A DNA stretch of 64,000 nucleotides. Source: Parvibaculum sp040216885 (GTDB lineage: Bacteria > Pseudomonadota > Alphaproteobacteria > Parvibaculales > Parvibaculaceae). The stretch is taken from positions 1 through 64,000 of the forward strand of contig JAVJOG010000025.1 in the NCBI GenBank assembly GCA_040216885.1, given 5' to 3'. The notes beneath the pieces are model-generated. The model was given only the letters and a program-made list of their open reading frames with translations. It had not been told where the DNA came from and did not search any database. The translations under genes and the position numbers were made by a program. Shown here piece by piece: positions 16,770 to 24,836 of this stretch (position 1 is its first letter; each line of letters opens with the position of its first letter).

Positions 16770-17246
16770 ATGTCCGCCCATGATTTCGAATTCCTGACCG
16801 CCGCCGGCGAGGCGCTGCCGCTGTCGCGCTTTTCAGGAAAGCCGGTGCTGATCGTCAACACCGCAAGCCGCTGCGGTTTCACGCCGCAATATCGCGAGCT
16901 GCAAGGCCTGTGGGAGCGCTACCGCACGCGCGGCCTCACCGTCATCGGCGTGCCCTCCAACGATTTCGGCGCCCAGGAGCCCGGCACCGAGGCCGAGATC
17001 GTCGAGTTTTGCGAGATCAATTATTCGGTCTCGTTTCCCTTGACCGCAAAGCAGCAGGTCGTGGGCGCCGAGGCCCATCCCTTTTATCTCTGGATCGGCG
17101 AGACCGCCGGCGAGGATGCGCGCCCGCGCTGGAACTTCCACAAATATCTGGTCGGCCCGTCGGGCGAACTCGCGGGCATCTATCCGAGCAAGGTGAGCCC
17201 GCTCGACGCCGCGCTCGTCGCCGAAATCGAGAAGATGTTGCCGTGA
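16770..17246 (+). CDS. Glutathione peroxidase, cysteine type
   Basis: A 158-residue thioredoxin-fold peroxidase that reduces hydroperoxides. The catalytic site reads ASRCGFTPQY, with cysteine where mammalian enzymes have selenocysteine. The second motif (GVPSNDFGAQEPG) with its catalytic Gln and the WNFHKYLV motif with the catalytic Trp are intact. The start ATG 16770 begins SAHDFEF, as in bacterial GPx. It overlaps the DinB gene (GTGA), so the two are coupled. Confidence 0.93.
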   Translation: MSAHDFEFLTAAGEALPLSRFSGKPVLIVNTASRCGFTPQYRELQGLWERYRTRGLTVIGVPSNDFGAQEPGTEAEIVEFCEINYSVSFPLTAKQQVVGAEAHPFYLWIGETAGEDARPRWNFHKYLVGPSGELAGIYPSKVSPLDAALVAEIEKMLP

Positions 17247-17746
17247 GCGGCTACGGCCCCGTCGCGGTCGAGCTTTCGCGCTACAACCAGTGGCAGAACC
17301 AAAAGCTTTACGACATCGTCGCCGGTCTCCCGCCGCCGGAGATCGCGCGCGACCGCGGCATGTTCTTCGGCGACATTCTCGCCACCCTCGACCACATGCT
17401 GATGGTCGAAACGCATTTGCTTGCCTACATCGAGAACGGTGCGATGCCGTCTGCCTTCGATCCCGACCGCCGCATCGAAACCGAATTCGCGCCCCTGCGT
17501 GCCGCGCGCCAAAGGATGGACGCGAAATTCCGCACGCGCTGCGAAGACGCGCCGCCCCAATGGTTCGACGAAATCATCGTCATGCCGTCGGGCCGCCGCC
17601 TGCCGCGCAGCTTCTGGTGGGCGCAGCTCTTCAACCACGCCACCCATCACCGTTCGCAGGTGACATCCGAGCTGACGCATATGGGCATCGGCTACGGCAA
17701 CACCGACATGCCCTACAATCCCCTGACGCAATTCCCCGCGCCGTAA
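17243..17746 (+). CDS. DinB family protein
   Basis: A 167-residue four-helix bundle protein. It begins LSRYNQWQNQKLYD and has a first metal-type His in TLDHML and the paired His in FNHATHHRSQV near the C-terminus, the expected three-His metal site of DinB/YfiT enzymes. Such proteins often act as thiol-dependent transferases. GTG 17243 overlaps the glutathione peroxidase stop. The link with the peroxidase suggests thiol or oxidative stress, as inference. Confidence 0.88.
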   Translation: MSGYGPVAVELSRYNQWQNQKLYDIVAGLPPPEIARDRGMFFGDILATLDHMLMVETHLLAYIENGAMPSAFDPDRRIETEFAPLRAARQRMDAKFRTRCEDAPPQWFDEIIVMPSGRRLPRSFWWAQLFNHATHHRSQVTSELTHMGIGYGNTDMPYNPLTQFPAP

Positions 17747-17784
17747 GTTTCGCGACTGTTTCACCGCCGCCAGACAAAAATAGA

Positions 17785-17816
17785 AGTGTCACCCCGGCGA
17801 AAGCCGGGGTGACACT
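17785..17816. repeat. Perfect 14-bp inverted repeat, REP-like
   Basis: AGTGTCACCCCGGC and its exact complement flank a GAAA loop. This matches the short palindromes common between genes in many alphaproteobacteria, and it lies between converging DinB and OmpA genes, where it could also stop transcription. Copies elsewhere in the genome cannot be counted here. Confidence 0.75.
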
Positions 17817-17842
17817 GATTGTTTGGAGGCGTGTCCCACACC

Positions 17843-17893
17843 AAAAAAAGGCCCGGCGCCTGTCCCGGTGAAAACCGGGATCGCACCGGGCCT
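17843..17893 (-). terminator. Intrinsic terminator of the OmpA-like gene
   Basis: On the reverse strand GGCCCGGTGC pairs with GCGCCGGGCC around an inner CCCGG/CCGGG hairpin, followed by seven Ts. The position, 24 bases past the OmpA stop, fits a Rho-independent terminator. Confidence 0.75.
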
Positions 17894-17916
17894 TCCTTGT
17901 GCGGATGAAAACGCAA

Positions 17917-18591
17917 TCAGCTCGTTGTCAGCGGCATCAGCCGGATTTCGACGCGCCGGTTCTGTTCGCGCCCGGCCGGCGTGTTGTTGTCGGCGATGGG
18001 CTGGGCCTCGCCGGCGCCCACCACATAGAAGCGCTGTCCGTTGAGCCCCTGTCCGATCAGGTAGCTGGCGACGCTCTGGGCGCGCCTCTGCGACAATTCG
18101 AGGTTGTACTGGTCCGAGCCGGTCGAATCCGTATGTCCCGTCACGTCGATCAGCGTCTTGTCGTATTCCTTCAGCACGATCGAGACCGAGTTCAGCACTT
18201 CGTAGAACTTCGCGTTGATGTCGGACGAGTTGGTGGCGAAGGTGACGTTGCCCGGCATGTTGAGGATGATGTCGTTGCCGACGCGCGTCACGCTGACGCC
18301 GGAGGCGCGCAGGCGCTGCGTCAGTTCCTTTTCCTGCTGGTCCATGTAGTAGCCGATGCCGCCGCCGGCCAGCGCGCCGACGCCCGCGCCGATCAGCGCC
18401 CGCTGGCGCCGGTCCTTGGCGTCGCCCTTGCCGATCAGCCCGCCGGCCAGCGCGCCGAGCACGGCCCCGCCCAGCGCGCCATAGGTGGTCTTGCTGGTCT
18501 TCTGTTCGCCGGTATAGGGGTCCTCGGTGGTGCAGGCGGCAAGGCCGAACGTCGCGGCAAGCGCAAGCACGGCAAATTTCTTCAGCAGCAT
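17917..18591 (-). CDS. OmpA-family outer-membrane lipoprotein
   Basis: A 224-residue protein. ATG 18591 gives a signal peptide with a lipobox (LAAC at about 20-23), so it should be lipid-anchored. A glycine-rich segment (TTYGALGGAVLGALAGGLIG, about 38-57, continuing with a second glycine-zipper helix around 70-86) resembles glycine-zipper 2TM motifs. The C-terminal OmpA domain binds peptidoglycan; TGHTDSTGSDQYN and SQRRAQSVA are its ligand residues. The rest of the frame upstream of 18591 lacks a signal sequence and is left out. It is expected to link the outer membrane to the wall. Confidence 0.93.
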   Translation of the reverse strand: MLLKKFAVLALAATFGLAACTTEDPYTGEQKTSKTTYGALGGAVLGALAGGLIGKGDAKDRRQRALIGAGVGALAGGGIGYYMDQQEKELTQRLRASGVSVTRVGNDIILNMPGNVTFATNSSDINAKFYEVLNSVSIVLKEYDKTLIDVTGHTDSTGSDQYNLELSQRRAQSVASYLIGQGLNGQRFYVVGAGEAQPIADNNTPAGREQNRRVEIRLMPLTTS

Positions 18592-18822
18592 GTTGTGGCT
18601 CCGATCCTGTTTCAGGTGGCCCGTCCTCTGCAAAGTCCGCGTCGGGAGCGCGGCCTTATGGATTCCGGATGCGATAGTGTAAAAGACCCCATACCCCGTC
18701 GGCCGCCATCCTAGCAAACCGCGCCACCGGCGGGAACGGCATTTAACGGGGCCCAATGACCGATAAACCCCGAATCCACGCCCGAAACCGAGGCGGGAGC
18801 GGGCGGGAAAGGAAACACACGC

Positions 18823-19587
18823 ATGTCACTCTTCGATCTCACCGGCAAGGTCGCCATCGTCACCGGCTCCACCAAGGGCATCGGCGAGGCCATCGTCCAC
18901 CGCATGGCCGAACACGGCGCGAAAGTCGTCGTTTCGAGCCGCAAGGGCGACGCCTGCGACAAGGTCGCCGGCGAGATCAATGCGAAATACAAGGACAGCG
19001 CGATTGCCGTTCCCTGCAACATTTCCGAGAAGGATGACCTGCGGCGTCTGGTCGACACGACGATGAAAAAATGGGGCCGCGTCGACAGCCTCGTCTGCAA
19101 CGCGGCGGTCAATCCCTATTTCGGTCCCTCGAAGGACCTGCCCGACGACGCCTTCGACAAGATCATGGGCGCCAACATCAAGTCGAACCACTGGCTGGCG
19201 CATATGGTGCTGCCGCAGATGGTCGAGCGGAAAGAGGGTTCCATCACCATCGTCTCCTCGATCGGCGGCCTGCGCGGCTCGCCGATCCTCGGCGCCTATT
19301 GCGTTTCCAAGGCCGCCGACATGCAGCTCGCCCGCAACCTCGCGGTCGAATACGGACCGCAGAACATCCGCGTCAATTGCATCGCGCCGGGCCTCATCAA
19401 GACCTATTTTGCGAAAGCGCTGTGGGACAATCCCGAAATTCTCGAACGCTCCACCGCCGGCGCGCCGCTGAAGCGCATCGGCATGCCCGACGAAATCGCC
19501 GGCGCGGCGGTCTTCCTCGCCAGCCCCGCCGGCGCCTTCATGACCGGCCAGACCATGGTCATCGACGGCGGCGCCACCGCGTCGTGA
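18823..19587 (+). CDS. Short-chain dehydrogenase/reductase
   Basis: A 254-residue classical SDR. The NAD(P)-binding motif reads TGSTKGIG, CNAAVNP is the NNAG position, and the catalytic tetrad includes SS and YCVSK. The C-terminus IDGGATAS is typical of the FabG-like group. Substrate is unknown; many close relatives act on beta-hydroxy or steroid-like compounds. A GAAAGGAAACACACGC stretch gives the ribosome site. It starts about 230 bases from the divergent OmpA gene. Confidence 0.9.
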   Translation: MSLFDLTGKVAIVTGSTKGIGEAIVHRMAEHGAKVVVSSRKGDACDKVAGEINAKYKDSAIAVPCNISEKDDLRRLVDTTMKKWGRVDSLVCNAAVNPYFGPSKDLPDDAFDKIMGANIKSNHWLAHMVLPQMVERKEGSITIVSSIGGLRGSPILGAYCVSKAADMQLARNLAVEYGPQNIRVNCIAPGLIKTYFAKALWDNPEILERSTAGAPLKRIGMPDEIAGAAVFLASPAGAFMTGQTMVIDGGATAS

Positions 19588-19594
19588 GACGCAT

Positions 19595-19640
19595 GACCCT
19601 CTCCCCGCCGGGGAGAGGGTTGGGTGAAGGGGGGCGGCGG
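19595..19640. repeat. Purine-rich intergenic repeat with a CTCTCCCC/GGGGAGAG stem
   Basis: CCCTCTCCCC and GGGGAGAGGG form a hairpin around GCC, followed by TTGGGTGAAGGGG. This looks like the common dispersed repeat of alphaproteobacteria, and a related sequence occurs near 21010-21060. It sits between the SDR and GNAT genes. Confidence 0.6.
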
Positions 19641-19642
19641 AA

Positions 19643-20098
19643 ATGAATGCAAAGGAGTTGCTCCGTACACGTCCCTTCGCCGCATCGGACCGCGCCGCAT
19701 GGGACGCCATGTGGGCGTCCTACCTGACCTTCTACGAAACATCGCTGCCGTCGGAGACGAGCGCCGGCACCTGGGCGCGCTTTCTCGCGCCCGCGCCCGG
19801 CCATATCGGCCTTATCGCCGAGGCCGGCGGCGCGCCGCTCGGCTTTGCCCATGCGATCCTGCATGCCGGCACCTGGAGCCCGAAGCCGGTCTGCTATCTC
19901 GAAGACCTCTACGTGAAAGAAGAAGCGCGCGGGCGCGGCGCCGGCCGCGCCCTGATCGAGGCGCTGGCCGCGAAAGGCCGCGCCGAAGGCTGGCTCCGCC
20001 TCTACTGGCAGACCGACCGCGACAACGCCACCGCCCGCGCCCTCTACGACAAGCTCGCCGAGACGCGAAACTGGGTCAGATACGATCTTGATCTTTGA
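19643..20098 (+). CDS. GNAT family N-acetyltransferase
   Basis: A 151-residue acetyltransferase. The acetyl-CoA-binding loop is visible as RGRGAGRALIEAL after the beta-strand LEDLYVKEEA, and W-Y near the C-terminus completes the fold. The acceptor substrate cannot be read. Its start follows the intergenic repeat by two bases; a G-rich run serves as possible ribosome site. It is followed 45 bases later by another SDR. Confidence 0.9.
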   Translation: MNAKELLRTRPFAASDRAAWDAMWASYLTFYETSLPSETSAGTWARFLAPAPGHIGLIAEAGGAPLGFAHAILHAGTWSPKPVCYLEDLYVKEEARGRGAGRALIEALAAKGRAEGWLRLYWQTDRDNATARALYDKLAETRNWVRYDLDL

Positions 20099-20143
20099 CG
20101 GATAATGACCAACTTTGCTTCTCCGGTCATTGGGGAGAAAGAC

Positions 20144-20995
20144 ATGAAATCCATCGTCGTCACGGGCGTCTCGACCGGCATCGGTCACGGCGCCACGAAA
20201 GTCCTGATCGCAAAAGGCTTCCACGTCTTCGGCTCGGTCCGCAAACAGGAAGACGCCGACAGGCTGAAAAGGGAATTCGGCGACAAGTTCACGCCCCTCG
20301 TCTTCGACGTCACCGATGAAGCCGCGATCCGCGCCGCCGCCGCTGAAGTCCGCGCCGCGCTGAAAGGCGAAACGCTGGCCGGCCTCGTCAACAATGCCGG
20401 CATCGCGGTCTCGGGCCCGCTACTTGAGGTCGACCCGGCGGATTTCCGTACACAGATGGAAGTCAATCTCACTGGCCCCCTGCTGGTGACGCAGGCCTTC
20501 GCGCCGCTCTTGGGCGCCGACAAGTCGCTGAAAGGCGCGCCCGGCCGCATCGTCAACATCTCCTCGGTCGGCGGCATCCGCGCCATGCCCTTCATCGGTC
20601 CCTATGCGGCCTCGAAATTCGCGCTGGAAGGTTTTTCGGAAGCGCTGCGCCGCGAGCTGATGCTCTTCGGCATCGACGTCATCGTCATCGGCCCCGGCCC
20701 GGTCAAGACCGCCATCTGGGACAAGGCCGAGGAGATCGACATCGCCCGCTACGGCAACTCGCCCTACCTGCCGATCCTCGAAAAATTCCAGAAGGTCTTT
20801 ATCGACCAGGGCCGCAACGGCCTCCCCGCCGAAACGCTCGGCCGCCTGATCCACAAGGCGCTGACGACGCCGAAGCCGCGCGTCCGCTATTCCGCCGTCA
20901 AGGGCCGCCTCTCCGAAAAAATCCTGATGGCCGTCGCCTCCAAACGCACCCTCGACAAGGTCATCGGCAAGATGCTGGGCCTGACGCCGAACTGA
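20144..20995 (+). CDS. Short-chain dehydrogenase/reductase (retinol-dehydrogenase-like)
   Basis: A 283-residue SDR. The cofactor motif is TGVSTGIG, NNAGIAV the structural motif, and YAASK with an upstream SS the catalytic site. C-terminal residues (VKTAIWDKAEEI) resemble the group that acts on long-chain or lipid alcohols, but substrate is not known. I chose ATG 20144, with GGGGAGAAA ahead, over an earlier in-frame ATG at 20105 that lacks one. The gene ends at an intergenic stretch with several repeats. Confidence 0.9.
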   Translation: MKSIVVTGVSTGIGHGATKVLIAKGFHVFGSVRKQEDADRLKREFGDKFTPLVFDVTDEAAIRAAAAEVRAALKGETLAGLVNNAGIAVSGPLLEVDPADFRTQMEVNLTGPLLVTQAFAPLLGADKSLKGAPGRIVNISSVGGIRAMPFIGPYAASKFALEGFSEALRRELMLFGIDVIVIGPGPVKTAIWDKAEEIDIARYGNSPYLPILEKFQKVFIDQGRNGLPAETLGRLIHKALTTPKPRVRYSAVKGRLSEKILMAVASKRTLDKVIGKMLGLTPN

Positions 20996-21177
20996 TCCGT
21001 ACACGCATGCCCCATCTTCCTCCCTCGCCCCCTTTTTGGGGGAGAGGAGTGAGAGGACACAAGAAAAGGTCCGGTGACCTTTTCGTCCTCGAACGCCCGG
21101 CGAGGCGGCGCAAGCCGCATCGTTGGGAAGGGTGAGGGGTGCCGAATCCGCTTGCCTCCGCGATTCCCCCCTAAACC

Positions 21178-21211
21178 GGGGACAAGTTTTATTTCTCGAA
21201 AACTTGTCCCC
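21178..21211. repeat. 13-bp perfect inverted repeat with 8-base loop
   Basis: GGGGACAAGTTTT (21178-21190) and AAAACTTGTCCCC (21199-21211) flank ATTTCTCG. The stem is strong, but the run after it is CGCG rather than T-rich, so it is more likely a mobile-repeat palindrome than a terminator. Confidence 0.65.
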
Positions 21212-21272
21212 GCGCCGGATTCGCCGGATATTAAACACTCCGCGTTCGTGCGAAGACGCTGGATGTGATTTA

Positions 21273-21300
21273 TGACAGTTTTGTGACAGTTCGGTGACAG
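21273..21300. repeat. Three TGACAG direct repeats, 11-base period
   Basis: TGACAG occurs at 21273, 21284 and 21295, twice extended as TGACAGTT. The period of one helical turn puts the units on one face of DNA, as in protein-binding arrays. No promoter on either side is evident. Confidence 0.55.
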
Positions 21301-21451
21301 AAGGCCCTTTTTGCCTGCCGAAATGCTGCCAGAAGCGGGGATAACGCCTCCGCCGGCACGCCCTTCATCCGTTCACGGATGAAAAATCACCGCCCGAAAA
21401 TGACACCCTGAAAAACGTCCGCCTTCCGCCCGGCGCGGGGGCCTTGGCCCC

Positions 21452-22774
21452 TCAGCTCACCTTGTCGAGCACCCGCTTGAAGCGCGCGAAAATATCGTCG
21501 ATCTGGTCGGCCTCGACGATCAGCGGCGGCGAGAAGGCAATCGAGTCGCCCGAGACGCGCACCATCATGTTCTCTTCGTGGAAGGCAACGCGCATCGCGT
21601 CGAAGCCGCGCTTGCCGGGCAAGCCGTCGACGCCCGCGAGATCGACTGCCGCCGCGAGCCCGATGGTGCGGATGTCGAGCAGCAGCGCATGGCCCTTCAT
21701 CGACATCGCGGCTTGTGCGAAATGCGGTTCGAGTTTTTTCGACCGCTCGAACAATCCTTCGTCGCGGTAAAGGTCGAGCGTTGCGAGCGCGGCGGCCGCC
21801 GCCAGCGGATGACCCGAATAAGTGTAGCCGTGAAAAAGATCGATCGCGTGGTCGGGCCCGGTCTGAAAGGCTTCGTAGATGCGGTTGTGAACGATCGCGC
21901 CGCCCATCGGCACGGTGCCCGACGTGATGCCTTTTGCAAACGTGATGATGTCGGGCGTCACGCCGAAACGTTCCGATGCGGTTGCGTGGCCGAGCCGTCC
22001 GAAGCCGGTGATGACCTCGTCGAAAATCAAAAGAATGCCGTGTTTATCGCATATTTCGCGCAACCGCTTGAGATAGCCCTTCGGCGGCGGCAGCACACCG
22101 GTCGAGCCCGCCATCGGTTCGACGATGACGGCGGCGATGGTCGAGGCGTCGTGCAGCTCGACCATGCGCTGCAATTCGTCGGCAAGATGCGCGCCCCATT
22201 CCGGCTCGCCGGTGGTGAAGGCCTGCTCGGCGCGGTTGTAGGTGTGCGGCAGGTGGTCGGTGCCCGAAAGCAGCGGTCCGTAGAACTTGCGGTTGGCGAC
22301 CATGCCGCCGACCGAAATGCCGCCGAAGCCGACGCCGTGATAGCCGCGCTCGCGGCCGATCAGCCGCGTCCGCGCACCCTCGCCATTGGCGCGGTGATAG
22401 GCGATGGCGATTTTGAGCGCCGTGTCGGCGGCCTCCGATCCCGAATTGCAGAAGAACACATGGTCGAGATCTTTGGGCGCCAGCGCGCCGATGCGGCTTG
22501 CGAGCTCGAAGACCTTGGGATGCGCAAACTGGAACGATGGCGCGAAGTCGAGTTCGCCGGCCTGCTCCTGGATCGCCTTGACGATCGGCGCCCGGCAATG
22601 CCCGGCTTTGGAACACCACAAGCCCGCCGTCGCATCGAGCACCGCCGTCCCGTCCGGCTTGTAATAATGCATGTCCTTCGCCCGCGCGACGAGCCGCGGC
22701 TCGCGCTTGAACTGCCGGTTCGGCGTAAACGGCAGCCAGAAAGCCTCAAGATCGTTCGGTGTCAGGGTGTTCAT
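21452..22774 (-). CDS. Class III aminotransferase, omega-amino acid:pyruvate type
   Basis: A 440-residue PLP enzyme. The PLP-binding lysine lies in ITFAKGITSG, the cofactor-stacking aspartate in LIFDEVITGFGR, and HGYTYSGHP, NSGSEAADTAL and GISVGGM are further family features. The N-terminus LEAFWLPFTPNRQFK fits beta-alanine:pyruvate aminotransferases. I chose ATG 22774 (NTLTPNDLEA). It is divergent from the XRE-cupin regulator, and the 134 bases between them contain a perfect palindrome at 22819. Likely role: degradation of beta-alanine or a similar omega-amine; specific substrate not provable. Confidence 0.9.
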   Translation of the reverse strand: MNTLTPNDLEAFWLPFTPNRQFKREPRLVARAKDMHYYKPDGTAVLDATAGLWCSKAGHCRAPIVKAIQEQAGELDFAPSFQFAHPKVFELASRIGALAPKDLDHVFFCNSGSEAADTALKIAIAYHRANGEGARTRLIGRERGYHGVGFGGISVGGMVANRKFYGPLLSGTDHLPHTYNRAEQAFTTGEPEWGAHLADELQRMVELHDASTIAAVIVEPMAGSTGVLPPPKGYLKRLREICDKHGILLIFDEVITGFGRLGHATASERFGVTPDIITFAKGITSGTVPMGGAIVHNRIYEAFQTGPDHAIDLFHGYTYSGHPLAAAAALATLDLYRDEGLFERSKKLEPHFAQAAMSMKGHALLLDIRTIGLAAAVDLAGVDGLPGKRGFDAMRVAFHEENMMVRVSGDSIAFSPPLIVEADQIDDIFARFKRVLDKVS

Positions 22775-22818
22775 GTCGCAAGGACTCCGGGTGCGTCGCG
22801 TGACCGCCGTTGCATGAT

Positions 22819-22830
22819 TGCAATATTGCA
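22819..22830. promoter_or_regulatory. 12-bp palindrome TGCAATATTGCA, likely operator
   Basis: The perfect palindrome lies between the divergent aminotransferase and XRE-cupin genes, flanked by related half-sites (TGCATGATTG to the left, CGATTG to the right). Such a site suits a dimeric HTH regulator; the neighbour encodes one. Confidence 0.5.
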
Positions 22831-22908
22831 CGATTGAAAATCCGTCGTCGTGCGAAAGCAAGCGTTCTTCGGCGTGACTTGGCTGAGCGTGTAAACTATC
22901 TTAAACAA

Positions 22909-23523
22909 ATGACAGGAGATTTCCGCCGCGCCCACAGTTCCGCGCCACCGGTCGAAGCCGTCGAAGGCGAACAGAAAGGCCCCGATGTCGGCGCGCGCCT
23001 GCGCGAATTGCGCAAGATGCACGGTCTCTCGCAGCGCGAACTGGCCAAGCGCGCCGGCGTCACCAACGGCACGATTTCGCTGATCGAAAAAAACCGCATC
23101 AGCCCTTCGGTCGGTTCGCTGAAAAAGGTGCTGGATGGTTTCCCGATCTCGATTGCCGACTTCCTGACGCTGGAACTGAAACCGCGCAAGAAGGTTTTTT
23201 ATCAGGCGAAGGAACTGCGCGAGATCGCGAACGGCGCCGTCAGCTTTCGCCTCGTCGGTCGCGACACGCGCGGCCGCGCCATCCAGATGATGCATGAGCG
23301 TTATGCGCCGGGCGCCGACACCGGCGAGGAAATGCTTTCCCACACCGGCGAGGAATGCGGCATCGTCGTTGCCGGCGTGCTCGAACTGACGGTGGGCGGC
23401 GAAGTACGGCGGATGGTGACGGGCGACGCTTATTACTTCGATTCGCGTCTGCCGCACCGCTTCCACAATCCCGGCACCGTCGATTGCGTCGTCGTCTCGG
23501 CCTGCACCCCGCCGAGCTTTTGA
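22909..23523 (+). CDS. XRE-family HTH regulator with C-terminal cupin
   Basis: A 204-residue regulator. An XRE helix-turn-helix covers about residues 28-82 (RLRELRKMHGLSQRELAKRA, TNGTISLIEK) and a small cupin domain covers about 115-200 (HTGEECGIVVAGVLEL, YYFDSRLPHRFHNPG). This is the PuuR-like design, in which the cupin may sense a small amine or acid. I chose ATG 22909; an upstream TTG at 22810 would place the operator inside the gene. It likely controls the divergent aminotransferase, itself, and perhaps the lyase and thioesterase downstream. Confidence 0.87.
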   Translation: MTGDFRRAHSSAPPVEAVEGEQKGPDVGARLRELRKMHGLSQRELAKRAGVTNGTISLIEKNRISPSVGSLKKVLDGFPISIADFLTLELKPRKKVFYQAKELREIANGAVSFRLVGRDTRGRAIQMMHERYAPGADTGEEMLSHTGEECGIVVAGVLELTVGGEVRRMVTGDAYYFDSRLPHRFHNPGTVDCVVVSACTPPSF

Positions 23524-23529
23524 GTGCCG

Positions 23530-24408
23530 ATGTCCATGCCGCAAAGCCTCGACAAGCTTCTCGCCCGACCCGGCATCGTCGTTGCGCCCGGCGCCTATGA
23601 CGCGCTGTCGGCGAAGCTCGCGGCGAAGGCGGGCGCGAAGGCGCTTTACATGACGGGCTTCGGCGTTGCGGGCGCAAGCTTCGGCCTCCCCGACATAGGG
23701 CTCGTCAGCGCCGCCGAAATGACAGAGCGCGTACGCGCGATTGCGGGCGCGTCTTCCCCCGTGCCGCTGATCGCCGATGGCGACAACGGGCATGGCGGGC
23801 CGTTGAACGCGGCGCGTCTGACGCGCGCCTATGAGGCAGCGGGTGCACAATGCATCCAGATCGAGGATCAGGTTTTCCCGAAACGCTGCGGCCATATGGA
23901 AGGCAAGGAAGTGGTGCCGCTTGCGGAAGCCGCGGCGAAGATCCGTGCGGCGGCGGAAGCGCGCGCGAGCCGCGACTTCAAGATCATGGCGCGGACGGAT
24001 GCGCGCGCGACGCATGACCTCGACGAGGCGTTGAGGCGCGGCGAGGCTTTCCTGAAAGCAGGCGCCGACATTCTTTTCATCGAGGCACCGTGCGACGAAG
24101 CGGAATTGCGGAAGGCCGCGGAGACGTTCAAGGGTGTTCCTCTCGTCGCCAACATCGTCGAGGACGGCAAGACGCCCTATTTCGGCGCGGCGTGGCTCGA
24201 AGCGCTCGGCTACAAGATTGCGCTCTTTCCCGTATCGGCGCTGCTTTCCGTCACGGCGCGGCTCGAAGGCGTGTATGCGACGCTGCTGAAAGGCGAGGGC
24301 TTGGCCGATGACGAACCGCGCGTCACCTTCCAGCGCTACAATGAATTGATCGGCCTTCCCGAAATACTGGCCGATGCGGCTGCGTTCAAAGAGAAGACGG
24401 AGAAGTAA
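23530..24408 (+). CDS. Isocitrate lyase/PEP mutase family protein
   Basis: A 292-residue TIM-barrel protein. Mg2+-binding residues are visible in LIADGDNGHGG and IQIEDQVFPKRCGH, and IMARTDAR is another family motif. The catalytic KRCGH loop is that of methylisocitrate-lyase-like and oxaloacetate-decarboxylase-like members. Substrate remains open. A GTG at 23524 is 6 bases upstream in frame and may be the true start. It follows the regulator with a few bases between and its stop overlaps the next gene's start by one base. Confidence 0.87.
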   Translation: MSMPQSLDKLLARPGIVVAPGAYDALSAKLAAKAGAKALYMTGFGVAGASFGLPDIGLVSAAEMTERVRAIAGASSPVPLIADGDNGHGGPLNAARLTRAYEAAGAQCIQIEDQVFPKRCGHMEGKEVVPLAEAAAKIRAAAEARASRDFKIMARTDARATHDLDEALRRGEAFLKAGADILFIEAPCDEAELRKAAETFKGVPLVANIVEDGKTPYFGAAWLEALGYKIALFPVSALLSVTARLEGVYATLLKGEGLADDEPRVTFQRYNELIGLPEILADAAAFKEKTEK

Positions 24409-24836
24409 TGCCGAGCTGGTCGAACATCCTGAAGCGCATCGAAAAAGGCGAGATGGAAAAAGCGCCGCCGCATGTCGCCGCGCTGAAGCTTTACGCAGGA
24501 AAGCTCACCATCGTCGAGCCGGGCCGCATCCGCTACGACTGGCCGGTCGATCCCGCGTTCCTCAATCCCGTCGCCGTTTTCGGCGGCTATCTCGCGACGC
24601 TGGCCGACCAGACCTGCTCCTTCGCGTTGATGACCATGCTGAAGGACGACCGGAACTTTACGACGAGCGACCTGCAGATGCATTTCTTCCGCCCGGTGAC
24701 GGAGGGCGTGCTCGCCTGCGAGGGGCATGTGCTGAATGTGTCGAAAACGCAGGCCTATGTGGAAGCCACATTCACCAATGGCGATGGCAAGCTGGCGCTG
24801 AAGGCGCGGGCGGTGGAGCGGATCATTCCGGCCTGA
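24408..24836 (+). CDS. PaaI-like hotdog-fold thioesterase
   Basis: A 142-residue single hotdog domain. The FLNPVAVFGGYLATLADQTCSF stretch holds the active-site helix of PaaI-type acyl-CoA thioesterases, with the acid residue in LADQ. TSDLQMHFFRPV is the next strand. Its ATG overlaps the upstream lyase stop (TAATG), so they are coupled. It converges with the PheC-like gene and their last 14 bases overlap. Acyl substrate unknown. Confidence 0.85.
   Translation: MPSWSNILKRIEKGEMEKAPPHVAALKLYAGKLTIVEPGRIRYDWPVDPAFLNPVAVFGGYLATLADQTCSFALMTMLKDDRNFTTSDLQMHFFRPVTEGVLACEGHVLNVSKTQAYVEATFTNGDGKLALKARAVERIIPA

Larger units (their letters stand above)
20996..21451. other. 456-base intergenic region with repeats, no gene
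   Basis: Between the converging SDR and aminotransferase genes. It holds a purine-rich repeat similar to the one at 19595, a 13-bp inverted repeat (21178-21211), and three TGACAG units with an 11-base period (21273-21300). No plausible coding frame has codon bias like the neighbours. It probably is a mix of dispersed repeat elements. Confidence 0.75.

Noticed and set aside
21100..21260. Possible small protein in the repeat-rich intergenic region
   Set aside because: No ribosome site, no codon bias and interrupted by repeat elements.
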